Source: Massilia phyllostachyos (GTDB taxonomy: Bacteria; Pseudomonadota; Gammaproteobacteria; Burkholderiales; Burkholderiaceae_D). Taken from it: a stretch of 64,000 nt of DNA. A program made the position numbers and the translations under genes. A model generated the notes under the pieces. It was given only the letters and a program-made list of their open reading frames with translations, had not been told where the DNA came from and did no database searches. This document shows, in pieces, positions 46,225 through 59,093 of this stretch (position 1 is the first letter of the stretch; each line of letters begins with the position of its first letter). The stretch covers positions 124,001-188,000 of the forward strand of contig NZ_JAJNOC010000001.1 of the NCBI RefSeq assembly GCF_021044825.1. The letters are read 5' to 3'.

Positions 46225-46818
46225 TTAAGTGCGGGGGCCGCAGGTGACCGCCACATTGGTGACGTCGTTCGCGCCCATGGTGCCGCTGCCGTTGGCGACG
46301 GTGCAGGTCTGGTTGTCGGGCTGGGTCAGGACCGTGATGCCGTAGGGCGCATCTTCGCTGATCTTGGCCATGGTGAAGCTGGTGGCGCCGGCCGGGACGG
46401 CGACCTTGTCCGAACCGTTGACCAGCACCAGGTTGGCGCCGGTCAGGCCGCTGACGGTGCCCTTGAGCTCATGCTGCTTGAGCGTGCAGACGACGCTGAT
46501 GTTGGTCACGTCGTAAATGACCCTGCCGGCGCCATTGAGCACTTCGCACCCCGACGCATTGCTCGGGATATTGCCAGGCTTGACCTTGACGTCGTACTTG
46601 TCGTCGGTTTCCACCAGTTTGCCGAACGCGAAGTTGCCGGAGCCGGTATTGGACGGCGCAATCACGAGCTCGTCGCCACCGTTGGTCAGGACCAGGCCGG
46701 GCTTGGTGACGCCGTAATAACTGCCGCCCACCACCATATTGCCGTCGCTGCCGCCACACGCGGACAGCGCCAGCGCGCATGCCAGCGCAGCACCGGCACG
46801 CAGGTAAGAACTCTTCAT
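46225..46818 (-). CDS. Repeat-containing lipoprotein B
   Basis: The 197-residue paralogue of the downstream lipoprotein has a lipobox (ALALSAC) and two copies of the same repeat (YYGVTKPGLVLTNGGDELVI and LKGTVSGLTGANLVLVNGSD, ending NISVVC and NVAVTC). The gene pair is a tandem duplication; the proteins have diverged greatly except at repeat signature positions. Both are likely outer-membrane-anchored. The RBS of this gene is a good GGAG. Confidence 0.85.
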   Translation of the reverse strand: MKSSYLRAGAALACALALSACGGSDGNMVVGGSYYGVTKPGLVLTNGGDELVIAPSNTGSGNFAFGKLVETDDKYDVKVKPGNIPSNASGCEVLNGAGRVIYDVTNISVVCTLKQHELKGTVSGLTGANLVLVNGSDKVAVPAGATSFTMAKISEDAPYGITVLTQPDNQTCTVANGSGTMGANDVTNVAVTCGPRT

Positions 46819-47044
46819 AATTTCTCCAAAATCTGACGGGTAGGGCGCGCAAGGTGCCGCGGACAAGTGCTTGAGGCGACGCGCCTTGACTGATAATCGC
46901 CCAACATTTTAGTCCATTTGGCAAGCAGCTGGACGGTTTCCCTTTGTATCACGGTGTAACCACATGCAGATGCGCAGGCGTGCCGATTGCTTTCCACGCC
47001 AGTGCTCGCTATCCTTGGTCCGACCACTTTCCACCATACCGACC

Positions 47045-47758
47045 ATGAGCCCCCCGCGCCGCCCCTGGCCCAAAGCCGTATTGTTCGACCTCGACGACAC
47101 CCTGTGGCCGATCGCGCCGGTCATCCTGGAAGCCGAGCAGATCCTGTTCGCCTGGCTGCGCGAGCATGCGCCGCGGGTGGCCCAGCAATTCACCATCGAC
47201 ACGCTGCGCCAGGCCCGGCTCGAGCTGCTGGCGCGCAAGCCGGAATTCCAGCTCGACCTCGGCGCCCTGCGCCGCGCCGGCCTGATCGCCGCTTTCGAGC
47301 AGGCCGGCGAGGACGCGGCCAAGGTGGAAATCGCGATGACCGAGTTCTTCGCCGCCCGCAATGCCGTGATTCCCTTCGACGACGTGCTGCCCGGCCTGCT
47401 GCGCCTGAAGGGGCGGGTGCTGGTCGGTTCCGTCACCAACGGCAACGCCGACCTCCAGACCATCGGCCTGGCGCGCCACTTCGACGCCTCGGTGTCGGCG
47501 CCGGCCTTCGGGGTGGCCAAGCCGAACGCCGCGATCTTCCTGGAAGGCTGCCGCCTGCTCGGGGTGGCGCCCGCGGACGCGGTCTACGTCGGCGACGACC
47601 TGCGCATGGACGTCTACGGCGCCCAGCGCGCCGGCCTGCGCGCGGTGTGGATGAACCGTACCGGCCAGGTCAACTACCTGCCCGACGAGGTGAAGCCGGA
47701 CGCCGAGGTGGGCAGCCTGGACGGCCTGCTCGACTGGCTCAAGCGCGAGCACGGATGA
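47045..47758 (+). CDS. HAD family hydrolase
   Basis: The 237-residue phosphatase-type HAD protein has motif I LFDLDDTLW (nucleophile Asp and the acid/base Asp), motif II SVTNGN, motif III Lys in VAKPNAAIF, and motif IV YVGDDLRMDVYGAQRAG. The helical cap (about 20-105) marks subclass C1. Substrates could be nucleotides or sugar phosphates; no context narrows this. It lies 82 bases before hrcA. Confidence 0.9.
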   Translation: MSPPRRPWPKAVLFDLDDTLWPIAPVILEAEQILFAWLREHAPRVAQQFTIDTLRQARLELLARKPEFQLDLGALRRAGLIAAFEQAGEDAAKVEIAMTEFFAARNAVIPFDDVLPGLLRLKGRVLVGSVTNGNADLQTIGLARHFDASVSAPAFGVAKPNAAIFLEGCRLLGVAPADAVYVGDDLRMDVYGAQRAGLRAVWMNRTGQVNYLPDEVKPDAEVGSLDGLLDWLKREHG

Positions 47759-47840
47759 CTGGCGCCGCGGCTGGCGGAACGTGCATAATAGGGAATCACG
47801 GCCTCCGCGCTTGTCACTTGGTGTCACTTAGCTAGCCTCA

Positions 47841-48857
47841 ATGCAACTCGAACCCCGCGCCCAGACCCTGCTCAAAGCCCTTGTCGAGCGCTATATCGCC
47901 GACGGCCAGCCGGTCGGCTCGCGCGCGCTCTCGAAGATTTCCGGCCTCGACCTGTCGCCGGCCACGATCCGCAACATCATGGCCGACCTCGAAGAAATGG
48001 GCTATGTCGCCAGCCCGCACACCTCGGCCGGCCGCATTCCGACGCCGCGCGGCTACCGCCTGTTCGTCGACACCCTGCTCACCGTCCAGCACCTGGACGA
48101 GCACGCGGCCGCCGCCCAGAACATGCGCCTGGGCACGCAGCAGCCGCAGAAGATCATCGCCAACGCGGCCCAGATGCTGTCCTCGCTGTCGCAGTTCGCC
48201 GGCGTGGTGCAGAGCCCGCGGCGCGAATCGGTGTTCCAGCAGATCGAATTCCTGCGCCTGTCCGAAAAACGCATCCTGCTCGTCATCGTCGACCCGCGCG
48301 GCGACGTCCAGAACCGCCTGCTGCTCACCGAGGTCGACTACACGCCCTCGCAGCTGATCCAGTCGGCCAACTACCTGAACCAGAACTACGCCGGCCTGTC
48401 CTTCGACGAGGTGCGCCTGCGCCTGGCCGGCGAACTGGCCCAGCTGCGCGACGACATGGGCCGCCTGATGCAGGTGGCGGTGGAGGCGGGCAGCGAAGCG
48501 ATGGCCGAGGGCGACGACATGATCATCTCCGGCGAGCGCAATTTATTGTCGGTGTCCGACCTGTCCTCCAACATGAGTTCGCTGCGCCAGATGTTCGACA
48601 TGTTCGAGCAAAAGACCGGCCTGATGCAGCTGCTCGACGTCTCGAGCAAGGCGGGCGGGGTGCAGATCTTCATCGGCGGCGAATCGAAGCTGGTGCCGAT
48701 GGACGAGATGAGCGTGGTGACGGCGCCGTACGAGGTGAACGGGCGGATCGTGGGGACGCTGGGGGTAATCGGGCCGACGCGGATGGCGTATGAGCGGGTG
48801 ATACCGATTGTGGATATTACGGCGAAGTTGTTGTCGAATGCGCTCAGTCAAAGCTGA
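47841..48857 (+). CDS. hrcA: Heat-inducible transcription repressor HrcA
   Basis: The 338-residue repressor of groE/dnaK-type operons binds CIRCE elements and is folded by GroEL. It has an N-terminal winged helix ([53 protein letters not shown]), a GAF-like domain and a conserved C-terminus ([35 protein letters not shown]). No CIRCE element was seen in its own upstream region. The last 140 bases are strikingly G-rich at third positions, just before a family A repeat. Confidence 0.96.
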   Translation: MQLEPRAQTLLKALVERYIADGQPVGSRALSKISGLDLSPATIRNIMADLEEMGYVASPHTSAGRIPTPRGYRLFVDTLLTVQHLDEHAAAAQNMRLGTQQPQKIIANAAQMLSSLSQFAGVVQSPRRESVFQQIEFLRLSEKRILLVIVDPRGDVQNRLLLTEVDYTPSQLIQSANYLNQNYAGLSFDEVRLRLAGELAQLRDDMGRLMQVAVEAGSEAMAEGDDMIISGERNLLSVSDLSSNMSSLRQMFDMFEQKTGLMQLLDVSSKAGGVQIFIGGESKLVPMDEMSVVTAPYEVNGRIVGTLGVIGPTRMAYERVIPIVDITAKLLSNALSQS

Positions 48858-48875
48858 GGGTGGTGGCTGCGGTGC

Positions 48876-49018
48876 GAACTTGGATCCCGGCCTGCGCCGG
48901 GATGACGGTCTTACTGCTAACAGTTCAAACTAAGTTTGCTTTTTTCCTCGTTACCCTAAAAACCGTCATGCGCGCCACTGGCGCCCATGACTCCCGGCGA
49001 AGGCCGGGATCCAATTTT
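48876..49018. repeat. Dispersed palindromic repeat, family A, copy 3
   Basis: GAACTTGGATCCCGG..CCGGGATGACGGT (48876-48908) and, after a 56-base AT-richer spacer, GTCATGCGCGCCACTGGCG..CATGAC with CCCGG..CCGGG and ATCCAATTTT (48965-49018). It fills most of the gap between the convergent hrcA and fur genes. Confidence 0.8.
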
Positions 49019-49044
49019 GCATGCGTCATGTAAATCCATGCAAA

Positions 49045-49473
49045 TTATTGCTTCCTCGGACACCCCACCTTCACACAATTCCCATAAATCGCCAGCGAAT
49101 GCTCGGCAATCTTGAACCCGCGCTCCACCGCGATCTTGTGCTGGCGCGACTCGATCTCTTCATCGTAGAACTCTTCCACGTGGCCGCAGTCAAGACAGAC
49201 GAGGTGGTCGTGGTGGGAGCCGGCGTTCAGCTCGTAGATGGCCTTGCCGGTCTCGAAGTGGTTGCGGTTCAGCAGGCCGGCCTGCTCGAACTGGGTCAGG
49301 ACGCGGTAGACGGTGGCCAGGCCCACGTCCATGTTATCGGCTAACAGAATCTTGTAGACATCTTCCGCCGTCAGGTGCCGCACGGCGCTGTTCTGGAAGA
49401 TTTCCAGGATTTTCAGGCGCGGCAGGGTAGCCTTCAGGCCGCTGGCCTTCAGGTCGGTCGGGTTGTTACTCAT
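49045..49473 (-). CDS. fur: Ferric uptake regulator
   Basis: The 142-residue Fe(II)-dependent repressor has a winged helix (LKATLPRLKILEIFQ, HLTAEDVYKILL, VGLATVYRVLTQFEQAGLL) and a dimerisation and metal domain (HHDHLVCLDCGHVEEF with a CxxC zinc pair; IYGNCVKVGC). It is the likely regulator of the bfd/feo boxes at 14256 and 14362. It is divergent from bamE with 92 bases between, as in many betaproteobacteria. Confidence 0.97.
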   Translation of the reverse strand: MSNNPTDLKASGLKATLPRLKILEIFQNSAVRHLTAEDVYKILLADNMDVGLATVYRVLTQFEQAGLLNRNHFETGKAIYELNAGSHHDHLVCLDCGHVEEFYDEEIESRQHKIAVERGFKIAEHSLAIYGNCVKVGCPRKQ

Positions 49474-49565
49474 GGCGGTTGCTCACGTTTTGTTGCTCGT
49501 AGTTTGGCAGAGTGCTTTATGATATAGCGTTTTGGAGTTCCCGCTCAAACGTTTTGAGGTTACCT

Positions 49566-50201
49566 ATGCATGTCAAACAAGCCGTTCTCCGTCGCGGTTT
49601 CCAGAAACCGGCAGCCCGGGCGGCCATCGCCGCGGGTCTTGCTTGCGTCCTGACCTTGTCCGGCTGCGCCTCCTGGCGCAACCAGACGCGTCCCGCGCCG
49701 CCGGCCAGCACCGATCCGGCCGTCCAGGCCGCCGACGCCGAGAAAGCGGCCGCCGCCGCGAACGCCGGCGCCCAGACCGTCCAGGCAACCAAGCTGCAGA
49801 AGTTCTTCTGGATCTTCTCGCCCTACCGTCCCGACATCCAGCAGGGTAACTTCGTGTCCCAGGAAATGCTGGAGCAGTTGAAGGTCGGCCAGAGCCGCGA
49901 ACAGGTGCGTTTCCTGCTCGGTTCGCCGCTGCTGACCGACATGTTCCACGCCGACCGCTGGGACTTCCCCTTCTACCTCGCGCGCGGCAACGGCGAGATC
50001 ACCACCAGCCGCGTCACCATCTACTTCAAGGACGACAAGGTCGAGAAGTTTGAAGGCGGCAACCTGCCGAGCGAGCGCGACTACATCGAGCGCATCGCCG
50101 GCCCGATCAAGGGCGGCAAGGCGGCCGAGCTGCCGCCGAAGGCGCCCGAGCGCGGCGCGGTGACGATCGACGCCAGCTCCAATGGCCCGGCCAGGAACTG
50201 A
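49566..50201 (+). CDS. bamE: Outer membrane assembly lipoprotein BamE
   Basis: The 211-residue lipoprotein has a lipobox LTLSGC and a SmpA/OmlA domain: [45 protein letters not shown]. It is longer than E. coli BamE (113) because of an Ala-rich linker and a charged C-terminal tail. It helps BamA insert beta-barrels. It begins the bamE-dapB unit. Confidence 0.94.
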   Translation: MHVKQAVLRRGFQKPAARAAIAAGLACVLTLSGCASWRNQTRPAPPASTDPAVQAADAEKAAAAANAGAQTVQATKLQKFFWIFSPYRPDIQQGNFVSQEMLEQLKVGQSREQVRFLLGSPLLTDMFHADRWDFPFYLARGNGEITTSRVTIYFKDDKVEKFEGGNLPSERDYIERIAGPIKGGKAAELPPKAPERGAVTIDASSNGPARN

Positions 50202-50205
50202 TCGG

Positions 50206-51012
50206 ATGAGCATGTTACGTATCGCCGTCGCCGGCGCCAGCGGCCGCATGGGCCGCATGCTGGTCGAAGCCATCCAGGCTGCCTCGGACGCCCGGCTGGC
50301 GGGCGCCCTCGACGTCGCCGGCTCGCCTGCGATCGGCCAGGATGCCGGCGCCTTTGCCGGCCAGCCGACCGGGGTCCTGATCGCATCCGACCTGGCGACC
50401 GCCCTGAAGGACGCCGACGTCCTGATCGACTTCACTCGTCCGGAAGGCACGCTGAAGCATCTGGAATACTGCGCGGCCAACAATGTGCAGCTGGTGATCG
50501 GCACCACCGGTTTCGACGATGCCGGCAAGGCGGCGATCCGCGCGGCGAGTGAACAAGTCGGCATCGTGTTCGCGCCGAACATGAGCGTGGGCGTGAACGT
50601 CACCCTCAAGCTGCTCGAGATGGCGGCGAAGAGCTTCAGCGAAGGCTACGACATCGAGATCGTCGAGGCGCACCATCGCCACAAGGTCGACGCGCCGTCG
50701 GGCACCGCGCTGAAGATGGGCGAGGTCATCGCCGACGCCCTGGGGCGCGACCTGAAGGACTGCGCCGTCTACGGCCGCGAAGGCGTGACCGGCGAACGCG
50801 ACCCCTCGACCATCGGTTTTGCCACCGTGCGCGGCGGCGACGTGGTGGGCGACCACACCGTCATGTTCCTCGGCACCGGCGAACGCATCGAGATCAGCCA
50901 CAAGTCCAGCAGCCGCGTCACCTACGCCCACGGCGCCCTGCGCGCCGCCCGCTTCCTGGCGGGCAAGCCGAATGGCTTGTTCGGGATGGATGATGTGCTG
51001 GGGCTGAACTGA
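50206..51012 (+). CDS. dapB: 4-hydroxy-tetrahydrodipicolinate reductase
   Basis: The 268-residue lysine/meso-DAP pathway enzyme has a nucleotide-binding motif [12 protein letters not shown], the catalytic [20 protein letters not shown] and the C-terminal [23 protein letters not shown] 50206 or 50212 (MLRIAVAG) could be used. It sits four bases after bamE and two bases before the barstar-like gene. Confidence 0.96.
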   Translation: MSMLRIAVAGASGRMGRMLVEAIQAASDARLAGALDVAGSPAIGQDAGAFAGQPTGVLIASDLATALKDADVLIDFTRPEGTLKHLEYCAANNVQLVIGTTGFDDAGKAAIRAASEQVGIVFAPNMSVGVNVTLKLLEMAAKSFSEGYDIEIVEAHHRHKVDAPSGTALKMGEVIADALGRDLKDCAVYGREGVTGERDPSTIGFATVRGGDVVGDHTVMFLGTGERIEISHKSSSRVTYAHGALRAARFLAGKPNGLFGMDDVLGLN

Positions 51013-51014
51013 TC

Positions 51015-54280
<3,266 letters not shown>

Positions 54281-54283
54281 GCC

Positions 54284-54793
54284 ATGAAGACCAACGTGGT
54301 ACGTGTTTTCACGGCGGTCCTGCTGGCAGCGACCCTGGCGGGTTGCGGCTTCCAGCTGCGCGGTTCGAGCGGCCAGTACAACATGCCCTTCCAGAGCATC
54401 TACCTGGCCTTCCCCGAGACCTCGCCCTTGGGCACGGAGCTCAAGCGCAACCTGCGCGCGGGCGACGCCGTGCGCATCGAGAACGACGCCTCGAAGGCGC
54501 AGGCGCTGTTCGACGTGCTGGGCGAAACGCGCGGCAAGTCGATCCTCTCGCTGAACAGCCTGGGCCGGGTGCGCGAGTATGCGCTCAGCTACACGCTGGT
54601 GTTCCGCGTGCGCGACGCCAACAACCGCGAGCTGCTGGGCCCGACCGAGATCACCCTGCGCCGGAATATCGCCTTCGACGAATCGCAGGTGCTGGCCAAG
54701 GAATCGGAAGAGGCGCTGCTGTACCGCGACATGCAGTCGGACCTGGTGCAGCAGATCCTGCGCCGCCTGGCCGCCATCAAACCCGCGGCCTGA
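54284..54793 (+). CDS. lptE: LPS-assembly lipoprotein LptE
   Basis: The 169-residue lipoprotein (lipobox ATLAGC) has the start of mature LptE, GFQLRGSSGQYNMPFQSIYL. It plugs the LptD barrel. It stands three bases after leuS and 11 before holA, the canonical leuS-lptE-holA order. Confidence 0.95.
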   Translation: MKTNVVRVFTAVLLAATLAGCGFQLRGSSGQYNMPFQSIYLAFPETSPLGTELKRNLRAGDAVRIENDASKAQALFDVLGETRGKSILSLNSLGRVREYALSYTLVFRVRDANNRELLGPTEITLRRNIAFDESQVLAKESEEALLYRDMQSDLVQQILRRLAAIKPAA

Positions 54794-54804
54794 AAGACTG
54801 ACTC

Positions 54805-55818
54805 ATGCAACTGCGGCCTGAGGCCCTCGAGGGCCACCTGGCCAAGGGCCTCGCGCCCTTGTACGTGATCACCAGCGACGAGCACCTGCTCGCGCTGGAA
54901 GCGGCCGACCGCATCCGCAAGACGGCGCGCGCGCAAGGCTACACCGAGCGCGACGTGCTCACCGTCGAGCGCAACTTCAAGTGGGGCGAGCTGCTGGCCG
55001 CGAACCAGGCCATGTCCCTGTTCGGCGACAAGAAGCTGATCGAGCTGCGCATCCCGGGTGGCAAACCGGGCAAGGACGGCAGCGCGGCGCTGCAGAGTTA
55101 TGCGAAAGACCTCAGCCCCGACAACCTGACCCTGATCACCCTGCCCAAGCTGGACTGGCAGACGGCCAAGGCGTCGTGGGTGGCGGCGCTGCAGGCGGCC
55201 GCGGTGTACATCGAGATTCCGAACGTGGAACGCGCCCAGCTGCCGGGCTGGATCGGCATGCGCTTGAGCGCGCAGGGGCAGGGCGCGGAACGCCAGAGCC
55301 TGGACTTCATCGCCGACCGCGTCGAGGGCAACCTGCTGGCGGCGCACCAGGAAATCCAGAAACTGGGATTGCTGTACGAGCCGGGCAAGCTGAGCTTCGA
55401 GCAGGTGCACGACGCGGTGCTGAACGTGGCGCGCTACGACGTGTTCAAGCTGTCGGAAGCCATGCTGCATGGCGACCCGGCGCGCCTGGCGCGCATGCTG
55501 GACGGCTTGAAAGGCGAGGGCGAGGCGCTGCCGCTGGTGTTGTGGGCGGTCAGTGAAGAAATCCGCACGCTGCTAAAATTGAAATCCGGGATGGCGCAGG
55601 GAAGGCCGCTGGGGGCGCTGCTGAAGGAGCACCGCATCTGGGGGCCGCGCGAGCGGATGATGGAGCCGGCGCTCAGGCGCGTGTCGGTGGCCACGCTGGA
55701 AGCGGCGCTGCAGGAGGCGGCGCAGGTGGACCGGATGGTCAAGGGGCTGCGGGCGAAGGCGTTTGCGGGCGATGCGTGGGATGCGATGCTGCAGCTGGCA
55801 TTGCGGGTGGCACGGTAA
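54805..55818 (+). CDS. holA: DNA polymerase III subunit delta
   Basis: The 337-residue clamp-loader subunit has MQLRPEALEGHLAKGLAPLY, VITSDEHLLALEAADRIR and an AAA+-like lid and collar. It opens the beta clamp. The last about 280 bases shift to G-ending codons (GGG, GCG), unlike its 5' part. Palindromic repeats follow. Confidence 0.95.
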   Translation: MQLRPEALEGHLAKGLAPLYVITSDEHLLALEAADRIRKTARAQGYTERDVLTVERNFKWGELLAANQAMSLFGDKKLIELRIPGGKPGKDGSAALQSYAKDLSPDNLTLITLPKLDWQTAKASWVAALQAAAVYIEIPNVERAQLPGWIGMRLSAQGQGAERQSLDFIADRVEGNLLAAHQEIQKLGLLYEPGKLSFEQVHDAVLNVARYDVFKLSEAMLHGDPARLARMLDGLKGEGEALPLVLWAVSEEIRTLLKLKSGMAQGRPLGALLKEHRIWGPRERMMEPALRRVSVATLEAALQEAAQVDRMVKGLRAKAFAGDAWDAMLQLALRVAR

Positions 55819-55852
55819 TCGTTTCGCGGCTGTTCCCGGGGTGGTTGAACGC

Positions 55853-55898
55853 GTGGGCGGAGTAATTTCGGGCAATGCCCGGAATTACAAACGCCCAC
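55853..55898. repeat. Hairpin element after holA
   Basis: Nested arms GTGGGCG..CGCCCAC and TAATTTCGGGC..GCCCGGAATTA surround an AAT loop. The outer CGCCCACCCTACG matches the arm of the hairpin at 10011-10040. It may help end holA transcription, although no T run follows. Confidence 0.55.
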
Positions 55899-55903
55899 CC
55901 TAC

Positions 55904-56005
55904 GAGGGTGTGAAAAATTCGTCTATGGCTGCGTTGCCTCGTCTCGCCGTACGAGTGTACTGTCCTCGACTCGGCGCCTTGCCATAGCCGTTTTTTCACA
56001 CCCTC
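55904..56005. repeat. 102-bp palindromic element between holA and proA
   Basis: Ends GAGGGTGTGAAAAA (55904-55917) and TTTTTTCACACCCTC (55991-56005) are inverted copies. Inside are CTATGGC and GCCATAG arms and a GC-rich centre with CTCGTCTCG and CTCGACTCGG. I recognise this type of element from other Oxalobacteraceae genomes by memory only. Confidence 0.65.
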
Positions 56006-56023
56006 TACGAGACGGGCGATTCG

Positions 56024-57289
56024 ATGGATATCACTGAATACATGCATGCGATGGGGCGCCGCGCGCGGACGGCCTCGCGGGCGATGGCGCGCGCGGATGG
56101 CGCGACGCGCAACCGGGCGCTGCTCCTGATTGCGGACGCGATCGAGCGTGACGCGGATCTGCTGCGCGCGGCGAACAAGGAAGACATGGAAGCCGCGCGC
56201 GCGGGGGGATTGGAACCGGCGCTGCTCGACCGCCTGCTGCTGTCCGACGGCGCGATCAAGACCATGGTCGAAGGCCTGCGCCAGATCGTGACCCTGCCGG
56301 ACCCGGTCGGCGAAATCACCAACATGAAGTCGCGCCCGAGCGGCATCCAGGTCGGCCAGATGCGCGTGCCGCTGGGCGTCATCGGCATCATCTACGAGGC
56401 GCGTCCGAACGTGACGGTCGACGCGGCGGGCCTGTGCATCAAGAGCGGCAACGCGGCGATCCTGCGCGGCGGTTCGGAAGCGATCCACTGCAACCGCGCG
56501 CTGGCCAAACTCGTGAGCGAAGGTTTGGCTGGCGCCGGCCTGCCGCTGGACGCGGTGCAGGTGGTCGACACCACCGACCGCGCCGCCGTCGGCGCCCTGA
56601 TCACGATGCCGCAGTACGTGGACGTGATCGTTCCGCGCGGTGGCAAGGGCTTGATCGCGCGCCTGATGGATGAAGCCACGGTCCCGATGATCAAGCACCT
56701 GGACGGCATCTGCCACGTCTACATCGACGACAAGGCCGATATCGCGAAAGCGCTGCCGATCGCCTTCAACGCCAAGTGTCACCGTTACGGCACCTGCAAC
56801 ACGATGGAGACCCTCCTGGTGGCGCGCGCGGTCGCGCCGGCGGTGCTGCCGCAGCTGGCCGCCCTGTACGCGGAAAAGCAGGTCGAGCTGCGCGCCGACC
56901 ACGAGGCGCACGCGATCCTGGCCGGCTATCCGTATCTGAAGGAAGCGACGGAGCAGGACTGGTCGACCGAATACCTCGCGCCGATTCTCGCGATCCGCGT
57001 GGTCGAGGGGCTGGACGGGGCGATCGACCACATCAACACCTGGTCGTCGAAGCATACCGAGGCTATCGTCACCGAGGACTACAGCGCCGCGCTGCGCTTC
57101 CTGCGCGAAGTCGATTCGGCTTCGGTGATGGTCAATGCCTCGACCCGTTTCGCCGACGGTTTCGAATACGGCCTGGGCGCCGAGATCGGCATCTCGAACG
57201 ACAAGCTGCACGCGCGCGGGCCGGTCGGGCTGGAAGGGCTGACTTCCCTGAAATACGTCGTGTTCGGTCACGGCGAAATTCGTCAATAA
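56024..57289 (+). CDS. proA: Gamma-glutamyl phosphate reductase
   Basis: The 421-residue proline pathway enzyme makes glutamate-5-semialdehyde. It has the ALDH-like fold with [27 protein letters not shown] binding region (split here: [29 protein letters not shown]) and the catalytic Cys in [13 protein letters not shown]. It ends with [24 protein letters not shown] sequence. It follows holA after the repeat-filled 205-base gap. Confidence 0.96.
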   Translation: MDITEYMHAMGRRARTASRAMARADGATRNRALLLIADAIERDADLLRAANKEDMEAARAGGLEPALLDRLLLSDGAIKTMVEGLRQIVTLPDPVGEITNMKSRPSGIQVGQMRVPLGVIGIIYEARPNVTVDAAGLCIKSGNAAILRGGSEAIHCNRALAKLVSEGLAGAGLPLDAVQVVDTTDRAAVGALITMPQYVDVIVPRGGKGLIARLMDEATVPMIKHLDGICHVYIDDKADIAKALPIAFNAKCHRYGTCNTMETLLVARAVAPAVLPQLAALYAEKQVELRADHEAHAILAGYPYLKEATEQDWSTEYLAPILAIRVVEGLDGAIDHINTWSSKHTEAIVTEDYSAALRFLREVDSASVMVNASTRFADGFEYGLGAEIGISNDKLHARGPVGLEGLTSLKYVVFGHGEIRQ

Positions 57290-57298
57290 AGGAAACGC

Positions 57299-57712
57299 AT
57301 GTACCTCTGGATCAAGGCCCTGCACATCGTCTTCATCGCGTCCTGGTTCGCCGGGCTGTTCTACCTGCCGCGCATCTACGTGAACCTGGCCCAGGAAAGC
57401 AATCCCGCCGCCGTCGAGCGCCTGCTGGGCATGGCGCGCCGCCTGTTCCGGTTCACCACCATCCTGGCCGTGCCGGCGCTGGTGCTGGGGATCTGGCTGT
57501 GGCTGGGGTACGGGATCCGGGGTGGGTGGCTGCATGCGAAACTGGCGCTGGTGATTCTGGTGATTGGCTACCATCATGCGTGCGGGTCGCTGCTGAAAAA
57601 ATTCGCAGCGGGGCAGAACAAACGTAGCCACAAATGGTTCAGGTATTTCAACGAGGTGCCGGTATTGCTGCTGCTGGCGATCGTCATTCTCGTGGTTGTA
57701 AAACCGTTTTAA
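57299..57712 (+). CDS. hemJ: HemJ-family membrane protein (protoporphyrinogen oxidase)
   Basis: The 137-residue protein has four membrane helices and the HemJ pattern: IKALHIVFIASWFAGLFYLP with H9, a RLFRFTT helix, WLHAKLALVILVIGYHH and NEVPVLLLLAIVILVVVKPF. HemJ oxidises protoporphyrinogen IX in bacteria lacking HemG/HemY. It is sometimes annotated only as a CopD-family protein. It lies nine bases after proA, and a perfect palindrome follows. Confidence 0.75.
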   Translation: MYLWIKALHIVFIASWFAGLFYLPRIYVNLAQESNPAAVERLLGMARRLFRFTTILAVPALVLGIWLWLGYGIRGGWLHAKLALVILVIGYHHACGSLLKKFAAGQNKRSHKWFRYFNEVPVLLLLAIVILVVVKPF

Positions 57713-57737
57713 TAGTTTGCTTCAAAATTAGTAGTCA

Positions 57738-57786
57738 GCCTCAAAACCGTCATGCGCGCCACTGGCGCGCATGACGGTTTTGAGGC
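57738..57786. repeat. Perfect 23-bp palindrome, compact form of family A
   Basis: GCCTCAAAACCGTCATGCGC and three further bases (57738-57760) are matched base for base by the inverted copy 57764-57786, around an ACT loop. The core is the GTCATGCGCGCC module of the family A repeats. It is placed as a terminator-like hairpin after hemJ. 57787-57882 shows nothing else. Confidence 0.85.
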
Positions 57787-57882
57787 TAGCGGTAATCAAG
57801 CTATAGCAGCGGTCTTTAGAAGTGTCGGCATGGGTCGGCACTGATCATTTCAAGTTTTATTAACGGACAAAGGGTACCCCTC

Positions 57883-59088
57883 ATGGCCTCCTACTTTTGC
57901 CCATGCCCGCGCGGCATGGAAGCGGCGCTTGCCGAAGAACTGGGCGAGATCGCCCGGCAAAGCACCACCATGCGCGTGCACAACCAGGTGCCCGGCGGCG
58001 TGCACTGCTCCGGCTCGATGGTCGACGCCTACCGCGTCAACCTGCATTCGCGCATCGCCTCCCGCGTGCTGATGCGCATGGGCCAGCGCAGCTACAACAA
58101 CGAGAACGACATCTACGACCTGGTGCTCGAGCAGCCCTGGGAAGACTGGTTCAGTGTGAACCACACCATCCGCGTCGACGTCACCGCGGTGAAGTCCCCA
58201 CTGAAGAGCCTCGAATTCACGACCCTGAAGATCAAGGACGCCATCTGCGACCGCTTCCGCGACCAGTTCAACAAGCGCCCCTCGGTCAACACCCGCGAGC
58301 CGGACATGCGCATCGTGGGTTTCCTGGACCAGCGCAACTTCATCATCTACCTCGACACCTCCGGCGAGGCGCTGTTCAAGCGTGGCTGGCGTGAAGAGAC
58401 CGGCGACGCGCCGCTGCGCGAGAACCTGGCGGCCGGCATGCTGCGCGTGGCCGGCTGGAAGCCGGGCGTGCCGCTGTTCGATCCGATGTGCGGCTCGGGC
58501 ACCATCCTGGTCGAAGCCGCCCAGATGGTGCAGGGCATCCCGCCGGGCGCGCGCCGCCGCTTCGCCTTCGAACAATTCGCCGACTTCGACCGCGCCGCCT
58601 GGGCCGCCTTGAAGGCCGAGATCAAGCCGAACCCGATCCCGAGCGAACCGACCATCTTCGGCTCCGACATCTCGGGCGACATGGTCGCGATGACGCGCCA
58701 TAACCTCAAGATCGCAGGCATCCTGTTCGACGTGCCGCTCAAGCAGATCGAGGCCCAGCACGTCTCGCCGCCGACCGCGCAGCCGGGCATCCTGCTGACC
58801 AATCCTCCCTACGGCGAACGGATCGGCGTGCGCGGCGACTCCACCATGCCGCAGGACGAGATGGCGGTCTCCTTCTATTCGGCGCTGGGCACCACGCTCA
58901 AGCAGCGCTTCGCCGGCTGGACGGCCTTCCTGTTCACGGCCGACCTGCAGCTGCCGAAGCTCCTGCGCCTGAAGGAAGCGCGCAAGACCCCCTTCTTCAA
59001 TGGCGCGCTCGAATGCCGCCTGTTCCGCTTCGACATGGTGGCCGGTTTCAACCGCCGCGAAGAGGCGAAACCCAAACAGGAACAATAA
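57883..59088 (+). CDS. THUMP-domain class I RNA methyltransferase (RlmL-like)
   Basis: The 401-residue protein has an N-terminal ferredoxin-like and THUMP region (about 1-165: FCPCPRGMEAALAEELGEI) and a Rossmann SAM-methyltransferase domain with FDPMCGSGTILVEAA and the NPPYGERIG motif of N2-guanine methyltransferases. It corresponds to the N-terminal RlmL half of E. coli RlmKL, acting on 23S rRNA m2G2445 by analogy (inference). The transporter gene begins five bases later. Confidence 0.9.
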   Translation: MASYFCPCPRGMEAALAEELGEIARQSTTMRVHNQVPGGVHCSGSMVDAYRVNLHSRIASRVLMRMGQRSYNNENDIYDLVLEQPWEDWFSVNHTIRVDVTAVKSPLKSLEFTTLKIKDAICDRFRDQFNKRPSVNTREPDMRIVGFLDQRNFIIYLDTSGEALFKRGWREETGDAPLRENLAAGMLRVAGWKPGVPLFDPMCGSGTILVEAAQMVQGIPPGARRRFAFEQFADFDRAAWAALKAEIKPNPIPSEPTIFGSDISGDMVAMTRHNLKIAGILFDVPLKQIEAQHVSPPTAQPGILLTNPPYGERIGVRGDSTMPQDEMAVSFYSALGTTLKQRFAGWTAFLFTADLQLPKLLRLKEARKTPFFNGALECRLFRFDMVAGFNRREEAKPKQEQ

Positions 59089-59093
59089 CAACC

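Noticed and set aside
47759-47840. CIRCE element before hrcA
   Set aside because: No TTAGCACTC-N9-GAGTGCTAA-like inverted repeat is present in the gap.
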